The notes beneath the pieces were generated by a model that worked only from the letters and a program-made list of their open reading frames with translations, had not been told where the DNA came from and did not search any database. Shown here one piece after another: positions 34,158 through 43,151 of a DNA stretch of 64,000 bases (position 1 is its first letter; every line of letters starts with the position of its first letter). Source of the DNA: an uncultured Bacteroidales bacterium (lineage in GTDB: Bacteria > Bacteroidota > Bacteroidia > Bacteroidales > UBA932); the NCBI GenBank assembly GCA_900541925.1, contig UQMB01000002.1, positions 124,001-188,000 on the forward strand, read 5' to 3'. The translations under genes were made by a program, and so were the position numbers.

Positions 34158-35648
34158 ATGAAACGAATCTTATCATTCTTAGTCTGCGTGTGTGTCATTT
34201 TTCCCGCATACGCTCAAATCAACGGTTTGCAACGCTCCACGCCGGAATCGCAGGGCGTGCCTTCGGAAAAGATAACAAGCTTGTTCGATTCTCTCATGAC
34301 ATTTCCTGGTGCAGAGATTCATAGCGTCATGGTGTTGCGTCATGGGAAGGTCGTAGCTGAAATGTATCCTGCTCCATTCAGGCCCGAATATGGCCATCAG
34401 TTGTTCTCCTGCTCGAAAACATTTACCGCTGCGGCCGTCGGGCTTGCGGTCATGGACAATCGGCTCCGGCTGGATGACCGCCTTGCCGCATTCTTCCCTG
34501 AACTTTTGCCCGATACCGTATCTGTTTGGCTGGCGGATATCACGGTCCGTGATCTATTGACGATGACTTCAGGCTTTGAGGTGGATACGAAAATGCGTAC
34601 ATTCGAGCAGAATTGGATAAAAAGTTATCTGCATCATCCCATGGTAAGCGAACCGGGAAAACGTTTTGCCTATGATTCTATTTGCACCTATCTGCTTTCC
34701 GCCATTGTGCAACGGGTGACGGGCATGAAAATCATGGATTACTTGAAGCAGCGCATATTCTTACCTCTGGACATAACGGAGGCCTATTGGGAAGAAAGTC
34801 CGGAAGGGATCAGTGCCGGAGGATGGGGGCTTTACCTCCAGCCCGAGTCTTTGGCTAAGTTCGGATTGCTGTTATTGAACAAAGGCAATTGGAATGGAAC
34901 GCAATTACTCCCCCAATCATGGGTCGAAGAAATGACCTCATGCCAAGTGGATATCCCTAACGGTGATGATTACGGCTTCCAGATGTGGATGTGTGATTAT
35001 CCGGGAGTTTCGCGTGCAAGCGGTGCGTATGGCCAATATATTATCGTCATTCCCGACAAAGACATGGTCATTACAGTCACGCAATGCCTGACTGGCGATG
35101 GCGGCAAGGAAAGAAGTTATATATGGGATCTTTTGCCCTATGTTTCGGACACGCCGCTTAAAGAAGCGAACCCGGACAAATGGAAGAAGAAATGGCAGCA
35201 ATACACCCACTCTTTCCCTAAAGGGAAGAGGAGTTCAGCCGTATTAAAGCAATTCCAATCAAGAGAATTTTTCTTGGAGGAAAATTCTTTAGAATGGAAA
35301 TCCGTCCGCTTTGCATCTGCTGAAAAGGGATTAAGCATGTACGTAACGGACACAAATGGAGAAACCAGCACGATTTCATTAGGATACAAAGAATGGACAA
35401 CCTCACCGATAGCGTTTTATCCTCCAAATGCCCGCAAGTCCACATTAGGCAGTTTCAGTAATGTGCCCAAAAGCTTTTTGGTCGGTGGAGGATATGCATG
35501 GATGGGCAACAGTCTTGAGGTCAAGCTTCATTTTGTCAATTGGATGAGTTCCGCCCAGCTTGTATTCTGTCTCAAAAACAACAAGTTAGAGATAACAGTG
35601 AAAAAGAACTATTCAGATGGAGAAACGGAAATCATAAAGGAACCTTGA
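34158..35648 (+). CDS. Exported beta-lactamase-family serine hydrolase
   Basis: 496 residues. Signal peptide MKRILSFLVCVCVIFPAYAQ. Class C beta-lactamase/DD-peptidase fold: nucleophile motif LFSCSKTFTAAAVG (S-x-x-K), ITVRDLLTMTSGF, the tyrosine motif in RFAYDSICTYLLS, and ASGAYGQYIIVIPDKD as the final strand region. A beta-rich C-terminal domain (about 370-496) follows. Such enzymes hydrolyse peptide, ester or amide bonds, usually not antibiotics; substrate unknown. Base composition is clearly more AT-rich than in neighbours, and the gene sits between 26-bp direct repeats, both signs of recent acquisition. Confidence 0.87.
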   Translation: MKRILSFLVCVCVIFPAYAQINGLQRSTPESQGVPSEKITSLFDSLMTFPGAEIHSVMVLRHGKVVAEMYPAPFRPEYGHQLFSCSKTFTAAAVGLAVMDNRLRLDDRLAAFFPELLPDTVSVWLADITVRDLLTMTSGFEVDTKMRTFEQNWIKSYLHHPMVSEPGKRFAYDSICTYLLSAIVQRVTGMKIMDYLKQRIFLPLDITEAYWEESPEGISAGGWGLYLQPESLAKFGLLLLNKGNWNGTQLLPQSWVEEMTSCQVDIPNGDDYGFQMWMCDYPGVSRASGAYGQYIIVIPDKDMVITVTQCLTGDGGKERSYIWDLLPYVSDTPLKEANPDKWKKKWQQYTHSFPKGKRSSAVLKQFQSREFFLEENSLEWKSVRFASAEKGLSMYVTDTNGETSTISLGYKEWTTSPIAFYPPNARKSTLGSFSNVPKSFLVGGGYAWMGNSLEVKLHFVNWMSSAQLVFCLKNNKLEITVKKNYSDGETEIIKEP

Positions 35649-35704
35649 TTTTAAAATTCCCGTCTTTGACACTTCGATATTGTTGAGTCTATGATATTTC
35701 AAGT

Positions 35705-35746
35705 CCCCAGACCGCCGTGGTGGCGATCTGGGGGCTTTGGGTTTTT
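35705..35746 (+). terminator. Terminator after the serine hydrolase gene
   Basis: CCCCAGA (35705-35711) pairs with TCTGGGG (35727-35733), followed by GCTTTGGGTTTTT. Confidence 0.75.
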
Positions 35747-35761
35747 CTGACTTTGTCGCAG

Positions 35762-35782
35762 GCAGGCCCCGAAAGGGCCTGC
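35762..35782 (+). repeat. Perfect 8-bp hairpin next to right direct repeat
   Basis: GCAGGCCC-CGAAA-GGGCCTGC. It lies 8 bases before the right 26-bp repeat, where the 5' arm of the pckA-type terminator would be expected but is missing. Confidence 0.6.
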
Positions 35783-35790
35783 GGCCGAGA

Positions 35791-35816
35791 GGCTCCGTCC
35801 CCTTTTCTGTTTTTGA
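35791..35816 (+). repeat. 26-bp direct repeat, right copy
   Basis: Identical to 34016-34041. Its end runs into TTTTTGACGATTAC (35810-35823), which equals the terminus of repeat element copy A in reverse orientation. Confidence 0.85.
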
Positions 35817-35872
35817 CGATTACTTTGAGGGAAATTAATTATATTTACCGAATAATTAATATAGTATAGCTT

Positions 35873-36421
35873 ATGACTATCATCATCATTGCAGCCATCG
35901 TGGCCGTCCTGGTTCTTTGGTTCATTTCCACCCAGAGAAATCTTGTGAGCAAGGACGAGCTCTGCCAGAACTCCATGAGCCAGATCGGAGTGCAGCAGCA
36001 GAGCCGCTGGGACGCCATCACCTCGCTCGTGCAGCTGACAAAGTCCTACAACGAGCATGAATACAACACCCTCAGGGACGTGATCGCTCAGCGCAAGGAG
36101 ATTTCCGGCACAAGCGGAGCGGCAGAAGCCGCCGGCCAGGAAGAACTCCTCACGCAGGCCGCCTCCAGAATACGCCTCGTAGCGGAGCAGTACCCGGAGC
36201 TCAAGGCCAGCGAGACCTACACGAAGACAATGGACAGCGTCAACAGTTACGAGAACCAGGTGCGCGTCAGCCGCATGGTATACAACGACAGCGTGACCAA
36301 GTTCAACAGGCTTGTGCGCCAGTTCCCTGATTCGCTCGTGGCGGGAATGCTGCACTTCTCCGTCAAGGATTACCTCAAGGACCCGGGCGAGAAGGCCGAG
36401 ATGCCACAGATAAACATCTGA
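35873..36421 (+). CDS. LemA-family membrane protein
   Basis: 182 residues. One N-terminal membrane helix (MTIIIIAAIVAVLVLWFIST) is followed by the LemA helical domain: RNLVSKDELCQNSMSQIGVQ, QQSRWDAITSLVQLTKSYNE and a closing segment with VYNDSVTKFNRLVRQFPDSL. LemA proteins have a periplasmic or external helical domain and unknown biochemical role. The next gene, a DUF2207 membrane protein 5 bases downstream, is the usual partner, so they are co-transcribed. Confidence 0.9.
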   Translation: MTIIIIAAIVAVLVLWFISTQRNLVSKDELCQNSMSQIGVQQQSRWDAITSLVQLTKSYNEHEYNTLRDVIAQRKEISGTSGAAEAAGQEELLTQAASRIRLVAEQYPELKASETYTKTMDSVNSYENQVRVSRMVYNDSVTKFNRLVRQFPDSLVAGMLHFSVKDYLKDPGEKAEMPQINI

Positions 36422-36426
36422 CAGCG

Positions 36427-38049
36427 ATGCACAGGACTCTCCTATCGATTGCGGCGGCGCTGCTCGGTGCCGTTGCGATGTCTGCATACAGCCCCGAGAT
36501 CCGCGACATAGACATCTCGCTCACCCTGCACAAGGACGGCTCAGCCTCCGTCGTGGAGCGCTGGGATGTCTGCGCCGCAGACGGCACTGAGTGGTATCTC
36601 GTGCGCAAGAATCTGGGAGACATAGACATAAAAGATTTCTCGGTATGCGACGAGACGGGCAGGAAGTATCTCAATGAAGGTGATTGGAATGTCGACAGAA
36701 GCATCTCTGAGAAGGCCGGACGCTGCGGCATAGTGCGCTCCCGCGACGGGATGGAGCTGTGCTGGGGCATAGGCTCGCTCGGAGACCATGTATTCACTGC
36801 CTCCTACACCATGACCAATGTCGTCAAGACCCTGGAAGACTACGACATGGTACATCTCCAGATAGTCTCGCCCGGGCTCTCCTCCCGCCCAGGACATGTC
36901 AAGGCCACGGTCAGCGCGGAGGGCACGCAGATAGACTCGACAAACACCAGACTGTGGGGGTTCGGCTTTATCGGGAACGCCGGCCTCGAGGGCGGCAAGG
37001 CCGTCTATGAAAGCAGCGAACGGTTCAGGAGCAACAGTTCTGTGATAGTGCTGCTGCGCTTCGACAAAGGTATCTTCAACTCGCAAAGCCGCCAGGACCG
37101 CAGTTTCTCAGAAGTGCTGGACAAGGCCAAGGAAGGCTCCGACTACGATGACGAGGAGGATGAAGGAGGATGGCTCGGACTGATTCTCGTTCTCACCGCA
37201 GCTGCCGCTCTTGTGGGCGGCGCATACGCGAGAGCGGCCGCCAACAAAAGAAAGATACTCGGGATGGATCCCAAGGATGTCAGCTGGAGCAGGGAGATTC
37301 CGTTCGGAGGCAGTCTGCCGGAATCCAATTATGTGCTCCAGAAGCTGGGAGAAGACCGCTCAAGCGGCAGCGGACTGGCTTCAGCCCTCATACTGAGGAT
37401 GATATACAAAGGATATCTGACAGTCGTGAAGAACGGAGACAAGGTTGAACACTCGTTCAACGGGACAGCCCCGGACGACAGCGACACGACAATGAAAGGA
37501 CTGTACAACATGATGCTCAAGGCGAGCGGCTCCGACAAGATCCTCCAGAGCAAAGAATTCTCAAGATGGTCATCGGGACACAGCTCAGAAGTCAACAACT
37601 GGATAAAATCAAGCGCCTCCTGCGGGCGTAAGTCTCTGGTCCGCAACGGGTTCATCCAAGGTTCCGGCTACACTGCGCAGGGACAGGGTGAAGCGCGCAA
37701 ACTGCTGGGGCTCAAGAAATTCCTCCAGGATTTCACCCTCATCAAGGAGAAAGAAGCCATCGAAGCTGTCCTGTGGAAGGAGTATATGGTGTATGGGGCT
37801 CTGTACGGAATAGCGGAGACGGTGGCCAAGCAGCTTCGCGATATCAATCCTCAGATCATCGAAGAAGGGCAGGAAGGATTCGATTATGCTACCCTATATC
37901 TCATTTTAAGGCTCAACGACAGCCTCTCACGCTCCATAACCAACGCGTCCATCGACTCTGAGGCAAGATCAGGCGGATTCGGTGGCGGCATATCCTTCGG
38001 AGGTGGCGGAGGATTCAGCGGAGGAGGCGCCGGGGGCGGCTCAAGATAA
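36427..38049 (+). CDS. DUF2207 membrane protein, LemA partner
   Basis: 540 residues. Signal peptide (MHRTLLSIAAALLGAVAMSA), then the DUF2207 beta domain (about 20-200) with IRDIDISLTLHKDGSASVVE and RWDVCAADGTEWYLVRKNLG. A transmembrane helix lies near 249-266 (GWLGLILVLTAAAALVGGAY), followed by a cytoplasmic region. The C-terminus is Gly-rich (GGGISFGGGGGFSGGGAGGG), common in the family. Function unknown. The stop codon overlaps the recG start by one base (TAATG). Confidence 0.88.
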   Translation: MHRTLLSIAAALLGAVAMSAYSPEIRDIDISLTLHKDGSASVVERWDVCAADGTEWYLVRKNLGDIDIKDFSVCDETGRKYLNEGDWNVDRSISEKAGRCGIVRSRDGMELCWGIGSLGDHVFTASYTMTNVVKTLEDYDMVHLQIVSPGLSSRPGHVKATVSAEGTQIDSTNTRLWGFGFIGNAGLEGGKAVYESSERFRSNSSVIVLLRFDKGIFNSQSRQDRSFSEVLDKAKEGSDYDDEEDEGGWLGLILVLTAAAALVGGAYARAAANKRKILGMDPKDVSWSREIPFGGSLPESNYVLQKLGEDRSSGSGLASALILRMIYKGYLTVVKNGDKVEHSFNGTAPDDSDTTMKGLYNMMLKASGSDKILQSKEFSRWSSGHSSEVNNWIKSSASCGRKSLVRNGFIQGSGYTAQGQGEARKLLGLKKFLQDFTLIKEKEAIEAVLWKEYMVYGALYGIAETVAKQLRDINPQIIEEGQEGFDYATLYLILRLNDSLSRSITNASIDSEARSGGFGGGISFGGGGGFSGGGAGGGSR

Positions 38050-40184
38050 TGAAGGAACTGGATACAAGCATACAGTATCTGAGCGGCGTCGGCCCGAAAA
38101 GGGCCGAACTGCTCAAGAGGGAGCTCGGGATCGAGACTCTCTCCGACCTGATACACCTGTATCCGTTCCGCTATATCGACAGACGCGGGATAACGCGCAT
38201 CTGTGACGTCCGCCCGGACCTCGCCTATGTCCAGATCCGCGCCCGCGTCGTCTCCAGAACCCTGTACGGCCAGGGTTCGACCGTGATCCCGCCGGAAGGA
38301 CAGATCAATTTCAACACATGCAGGCGCCTGTCCGTCATAATCGATGACGGGAGCGGCAGGATTGAGACGGTGTTCTTCAAAGGCATAAAATGGAACTGGG
38401 GAAGACTCGTCCCCGGGAGCGAATTCATATTTTTCGGCAAACCGCAGAGTTTCGGTGACAGGGTCAATATCGTACACCCGGAAGTTGACCTGCCGCAGGC
38501 AGGGGCGCCCTCACAGTCCGCCCTGACCGGCGTCTATCCGAGCACGGAGAAGCTCAAGAACGGCGGGGTCACGGGCAAGGTGATGTGCCGCCTGCAGGCC
38601 GCCGCGCTTGCCCTCTGTCTCCCGGAGATAGAGGAGACCCTTCCTGACTACATACTCGGCAACAAGAATCTCGTGCCGCTGAAATTCGCCCTGTACAACA
38701 TACATTTCCCTAAAGACAGCGACGCCCTGCAACGCTCCACACAGAGGCTCAAGTATGAGGAGCTCTTCCTGCTCCAGCTCTCGCTGCTCAAGCAGAAATA
38801 TGTACGCTCCAGGGGGGCGGTCGGGCTGCTCATGCCGAAAGTGGGAGACGCCTTCAACTCCTGTTACAAGGCCCTCCCGTACAGTTTGACCGCGGCACAG
38901 CAGAGGGTCATCCGCGAGATACGGGCCGACCTCACCGGAGGGCGGCAGATGAACCGCCTGCTCCAGGGAGATGTGGGATCCGGGAAGACCCTCGTGGCTG
39001 TTTTCAGCTGCCTGCTCGCCGTGGACAACGGATTCCAGGCCTGCATAATGGCGCCGACAGAAGTTCTCGCCCAGCAGCACGCGGCCAACATCGCCAGGTA
39101 CCTCGCGCCCACAAGGGTGAAATCCGCCCTTCTCACAGGCAGCACCACGGCCAAGGAACGGCGCGACATACACTCAGGCCTCGAGGACGGCAGCATAGGC
39201 ATCATCGTGGGCACCCACGCCCTGCTTGAGGACAATGTCGTCTTCAAGAATCTCGGGCTGGCCGTAATCGACGAGCAGCACCGCTTCGGAGTAGACCAGA
39301 GGGCCAGGCTGTGGGCGAAGAACAGCCCGTCGCCGCATATACTCGTGATGACGGCCACCCCTATCCCGCGCACGCTGGCGATGACCCTGTACGGAGACCT
39401 TGACGTCTCCGTCATAGACGAGCTGCCGCCGGGCCGCAAACCAGTGCAGACGATATGCATAGGACAGAGCCGTCTCGGGGCCATGCACAAGTTCATCAGG
39501 GAGGAGATCGCCGCCGGCAGGCAGGTGTTCATCGTGTACCCTCTCATCTTCGAGAGCGAGAAGACAGATCTCCAGAACCTCCAGAACGGATACGAGGAGG
39601 TGATGCGCGCGTTCCCGCTGCCGGACTACAAGGTGGCGATAGTCCACGGCCAGCAGAACGCAGAGGAGAAGAGTTTCAACATGGACGCGTTCGCTGCGGG
39701 GAGGGCCGACATCCTTGTGTCCACCACGGTGATAGAAGTCGGAGTGGACGTGCCCAACGCGTCCGTGATGGTGATAATGAGCGCACAGAGATTCGGACTC
39801 AGCCAGCTCCATCAGCTGCGCGGCAGGGTCGGACGCGGTGCGGAGAAGTCCTACTGCATACTGGTCAAGGACAACAAGACATCCAAGGAGGCGCAGCAGA
39901 GGCTGGATCTGATGTGCTCCACGGAAGACGGCTTCGAAATAGCCGAGCAGGACATGAAGATGAGAGGGCCCGGAGACCTTGAGGGGACCCAGCAGAGCGG
40001 ACTCCCCATCAACCTGTCGATAGCCTCGCTGGCAAAGGACGGAGCGCTCCTCTCAGAAGCCCGGGGCGACGCGGAGAAGCTCCTGGAAGCGGACCCGACG
40101 CTGGAGAGCCCGCTGAACGCCCGGCTGGTACGAGAATTGAAAAAAGGCAGATACGAAATCAAAGATTACAGTAAAATATCATGA
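38049..40184 (+). CDS. recG: ATP-dependent DNA helicase RecG
   Basis: 711 residues. N-terminal wedge domain (about 60-160) with IQYLSGVGPKRAELLKRELG. Walker A GDVGSGKTLVA, GTHALLEDNVVF, the DEAH-type VIDEQHRFGVDQR, TATPIPRTLAMTLYGDLDVS and the TRG motif region QLHQLRGRVGRG are in order. RecG remodels stalled replication forks and branched DNA. Length is typical. Start shares a base with the DUF2207 stop and its own stop overlaps the peptidase start (ATGA), so translation is coupled on both sides. Confidence 0.96.
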   Translation: MKELDTSIQYLSGVGPKRAELLKRELGIETLSDLIHLYPFRYIDRRGITRICDVRPDLAYVQIRARVVSRTLYGQGSTVIPPEGQINFNTCRRLSVIIDDGSGRIETVFFKGIKWNWGRLVPGSEFIFFGKPQSFGDRVNIVHPEVDLPQAGAPSQSALTGVYPSTEKLKNGGVTGKVMCRLQAAALALCLPEIEETLPDYILGNKNLVPLKFALYNIHFPKDSDALQRSTQRLKYEELFLLQLSLLKQKYVRSRGAVGLLMPKVGDAFNSCYKALPYSLTAAQQRVIREIRADLTGGRQMNRLLQGDVGSGKTLVAVFSCLLAVDNGFQACIMAPTEVLAQQHAANIARYLAPTRVKSALLTGSTTAKERRDIHSGLEDGSIGIIVGTHALLEDNVVFKNLGLAVIDEQHRFGVDQRARLWAKNSPSPHILVMTATPIPRTLAMTLYGDLDVSVIDELPPGRKPVQTICIGQSRLGAMHKFIREEIAAGRQVFIVYPLIFESEKTDLQNLQNGYEEVMRAFPLPDYKVAIVHGQQNAEEKSFNMDAFAAGRADILVSTTVIEVGVDVPNASVMVIMSAQRFGLSQLHQLRGRVGRGAEKSYCILVKDNKTSKEAQQRLDLMCSTEDGFEIAEQDMKMRGPGDLEGTQQSGLPINLSIASLAKDGALLSEARGDAEKLLEADPTLESPLNARLVRELKKGRYEIKDYSKIS

Positions 40185-42373
40185 GAAAAGCACTTATCGG
40201 TTTATTCGTTTTGACTATGGCAATGAGTTGTGCTAAAACGGTCGAAAGCGGCTACATAGGCCCTTCCGACATCAAGGTTGAAAACGGGGTGATGACCCCG
40301 GAGACGCTCCTCGCGCTCGGAAGGCTCTCCGACCCGCAGCTCTCCCCCGACGGCAGCAAGATCCTCTACGGCGTGTCCTACACTTCCATCCCGGACAACC
40401 GCAGCTGCCGCAATCTGTTCATCTGCAACACTGACGGCTCCGGGAAGACACAGCTCACCCGCTACGCCTCATCAGTGAGCAACGCGAGATGGTCCAAGGA
40501 CGGATCGAAGATATACTTCATATTCAAGGGACAGGTCTGGCAGGCTCCGTTCAAGGGCAAGAGCCTCGGCAAGATGCAGAAACTCAGCGACATCCCGGCA
40601 GGCGTCAGCGGATTCAGCGTCTCTCCGGACGAAGCCAACATAATATATGTCAGCAGCGTCAGGAACACTACCCTTCAGCAGCCGTCGGACAGCGACCCGG
40701 CGCTCGACAAGGCGCAGGCCTACGCTACAGAGGACCTGATGTACAGGCACTGGGACCATTGGGTCACAGAGGTTCCGCGCAGCTATGTGGCTCCTTTCGG
40801 CGGAGAGCTGATCACTCCAGACAACTCCTTCGACATCCTCGGCACAGCGGAGCTTTATGAACTGCCGACCGAGCCGTTCGGCGGCATCGAGCAGCTCGCC
40901 TGGGCGCCTGACAGCAGGCACATCGCCTATTCCTGCCGCAAGAAGACAGGCAAGGAATACGCCTTCAGCACCAACAGCTGCATCTACATCACTGACATAC
41001 AGTCCGGCCAGACCCTGGATGTCACCACATCAGGAGGATATGACACCGACCCAGTATGGAGCGCAGACGGCAAGCATCTCGCCTGGATTTCAATGGCGCG
41101 TGACGGGTATGAGGCTGACCGCCAGAGGCTTATGGTATGCGATGTCGAGCTGGGCGACAGCGTCTCCATCGGAGCCGTGCACGAACTCAGCTCGACCTTC
41201 GACCACGATGTGACCGGACCGGTATGGCACGGCGAGGAGATATTCTTCAGTTCCCTCGTATCCGAGGGCATACAGGGTATTTTCTGCATAGATATGAGCG
41301 GAGAGGTCCAGAGGGTGACCGGAGAGGACTGGTGGTTCGATTTCGACTCCCCGTTCGCTGTGCTCGAGAGCGACAAGGGCACCACCCTGCTCGCCTCCTA
41401 CGCCAGCCTCAAGTTCCCGACAGAGCTCGTGGCCGTAGACATCACCTCCGACGGCACATCATACAGACAGCTTAGCGATGAGAACGGACACATAATCAGC
41501 CAGCTGGACGACATCCGCTCGGAAAGCGTGCTCGTGGAGACAGTAGACCACAAACAGATGCAGTGCTGGATCACCTATCCGCCTCATTTCGACAGCACCA
41601 AGGTCTATCCTGCAATCGAAATCGTGCTCGGAGGCCCGCAGGGCACCAACTCTCAGGACTGGAGCTACCGCTGGTGCTACCGCCTGATGGCTCAGCAGGG
41701 CTACATAGTCATCCGGCCTAACCGCCGCGGAACCACCGCATTCGGGCAGGAATGGAAAGAGCAGATCTCCGGAGACTACCCGGGCCTGAACATGCAGGAC
41801 TACCTCAGCGCCGGACGCTATATCAAAAGCAAGACTTATGTCGGCAAACTCGCCTGCGTCGGAGCCTCTTACGGCGGATACTCGGCCTATATGCTCGAAG
41901 GGCTGCACGGAGACCTCTACGACTGCTTCATAGCCCACGCCGGCATATTCGACGAGAAGGCCCTGTGGTTCACGACCGAAGAGATGTGGTTCGCGAACTG
42001 GGACAACGGCGGCCTCACGGAATACGCATACACCCCGGGACAGAAGGGGCCTAAGGGTGACGGAATCACCTTCGGCGGCATGCAGCAGGCCGGCGCGCCA
42101 TATGCGAGCACAGCCAAAGCCCGCAGACACTACGCCAACGACCCTTCATCCATGATCACCAAGTGGCGCACCCCTATCCTCTGCATCCACGGGATGATGG
42201 ACTTCCGCATCCCGTACACCCAGGGCATGGCGGCATTCAACGCGGCCCAGATGATGGGCGTGCCGTCGAAGCTGGTCGTGTTCCCGGAGGAGAACCACTG
42301 GATCATACAGCCTCAGAACTCCCTCTACTGGCACAGGGAATTCTACAGCTGGCTTGACAGATGGATGAGATAA
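40181..42373 (+). CDS. S9-family prolyl oligopeptidase, lipoprotein
   Basis: 730 residues. Lipoprotein signal MRKALIGLFVLTMAMSC, Cys17. A seven-bladed propeller (about 40-450) with WD-like repeats (LSPDGSKILYGVSY, WSKDGSKIYFIFKG, WSADGKHLAWISMA) is followed by an alpha/beta-hydrolase domain. The nucleophile is Ser563 in VGASYGGYSAY, the Asp is in CIHGMMDFRIPYTQG and the His in ENHWIIQP. Such enzymes cut oligopeptides after proline or alanine, here outside the cytoplasm. Its stop lies one base before the Nif3-like gene. Confidence 0.93.
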   Translation: MRKALIGLFVLTMAMSCAKTVESGYIGPSDIKVENGVMTPETLLALGRLSDPQLSPDGSKILYGVSYTSIPDNRSCRNLFICNTDGSGKTQLTRYASSVSNARWSKDGSKIYFIFKGQVWQAPFKGKSLGKMQKLSDIPAGVSGFSVSPDEANIIYVSSVRNTTLQQPSDSDPALDKAQAYATEDLMYRHWDHWVTEVPRSYVAPFGGELITPDNSFDILGTAELYELPTEPFGGIEQLAWAPDSRHIAYSCRKKTGKEYAFSTNSCIYITDIQSGQTLDVTTSGGYDTDPVWSADGKHLAWISMARDGYEADRQRLMVCDVELGDSVSIGAVHELSSTFDHDVTGPVWHGEEIFFSSLVSEGIQGIFCIDMSGEVQRVTGEDWWFDFDSPFAVLESDKGTTLLASYASLKFPTELVAVDITSDGTSYRQLSDENGHIISQLDDIRSESVLVETVDHKQMQCWITYPPHFDSTKVYPAIEIVLGGPQGTNSQDWSYRWCYRLMAQQGYIVIRPNRRGTTAFGQEWKEQISGDYPGLNMQDYLSAGRYIKSKTYVGKLACVGASYGGYSAYMLEGLHGDLYDCFIAHAGIFDEKALWFTTEEMWFANWDNGGLTEYAYTPGQKGPKGDGITFGGMQQAGAPYASTAKARRHYANDPSSMITKWRTPILCIHGMMDFRIPYTQGMAAFNAAQMMGVPSKLVVFPEENHWIIQPQNSLYWHREFYSWLDRWMR

Positions 42374-42374
42374 T

Positions 42375-43151
42375 ATGAAACTCAAGGATATAATTGGCGC
42401 CATCGAAAAGGTGGCGCCGCTTTCCATTCAGGACGGCTTCGACAACTCCGGCCTCCAGGTCGGCATCCCGGAGCAGGAAGTCAGTTCGGTTCTCATCTGC
42501 CTCGATGTGACAGAAGATGTGGTCGCTGAGGCCGGGCGCCTCGGCTGCCAGCTCATCATCTCGCACCACCCGCTCCTCTTCCATCCCCTGAGAACGGTCA
42601 GCGACACCACTTATCAGCAGCGCTGCGTCATACGCGCCGTCACATCCGGCATAGCCATCTATTCCGCCCACACAAGCCTCGACAACGCACGCGGCGGGGT
42701 GAACTTCAAGATCGCCGAGAAAATCGGTCTGGAAGGCCTCTGCTGGCTATCGGCCAGAGAGGACGCAGACGCCGGTTCGGGAGTGATCGGAGAACTCCGC
42801 GCCCCCATGGCGGAAAGAGATTTCCTCCTGATGCTGAAAGACAAGTTCGGGGTACGATGCCTCAAACATTCCGCGACCACCGGCAAAATGATAAAAAGGG
42901 TCGCCGTATGCGGCGGCGCGGGAGCTTTCCTGCTGCCCGACGCGATACGCAAGGAGGCTGACTGCTTCGTCTGCGGAGAGTTCCACTATCACGACTGGTT
43001 CGAGAATTCGGGCGTGACCCTGGCGGAGCTTGGCCACTACGAGAGCGAACAGTTCACGCAGGAGCTGCTGCTTGAGCTGCTCTCCTCCGCCTTCCCGGGC
43101 ATAGACGCAAGAATCACCGCCGCCCACACGAACCCCATAAATTGTCTGTAA
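42375..43151 (+). CDS. Nif3-like dinuclear metal center protein
   Basis: 258 residues beginning MKLKDIIGAIEKVAPLSIQD, then GFDNSGLQVGIPEQEV. Metal ligands are in LIISHHPLLFHPL, IAIYSAHTSLDNA and later GEFHYHDWFENSG with LAELGHYESEQF. The family is a toroidal hexamer with a di-metal site; its substrate is disputed (GTP cyclohydrolase 1-like activity has been suggested). Compact form without the long central insert seen in some members. Stop overlaps the next start (TAATG). Confidence 0.92.
   Translation: MKLKDIIGAIEKVAPLSIQDGFDNSGLQVGIPEQEVSSVLICLDVTEDVVAEAGRLGCQLIISHHPLLFHPLRTVSDTTYQQRCVIRAVTSGIAIYSAHTSLDNARGGVNFKIAEKIGLEGLCWLSAREDADAGSGVIGELRAPMAERDFLLMLKDKFGVRCLKHSATTGKMIKRVAVCGGAGAFLLPDAIRKEADCFVCGEFHYHDWFENSGVTLAELGHYESEQFTQELLLELLSSAFPGIDARITAAHTNPINCL

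Noticed and set aside
34158..35648. Serine hydrolase considered as an antibiotic-resistance beta-lactamase
   Set aside because: The protein has the S-x-x-K motif and fold but is about 500 residues with an extra C-terminal domain, like esterase and DD-peptidase relatives. Nothing supports a resistance role.
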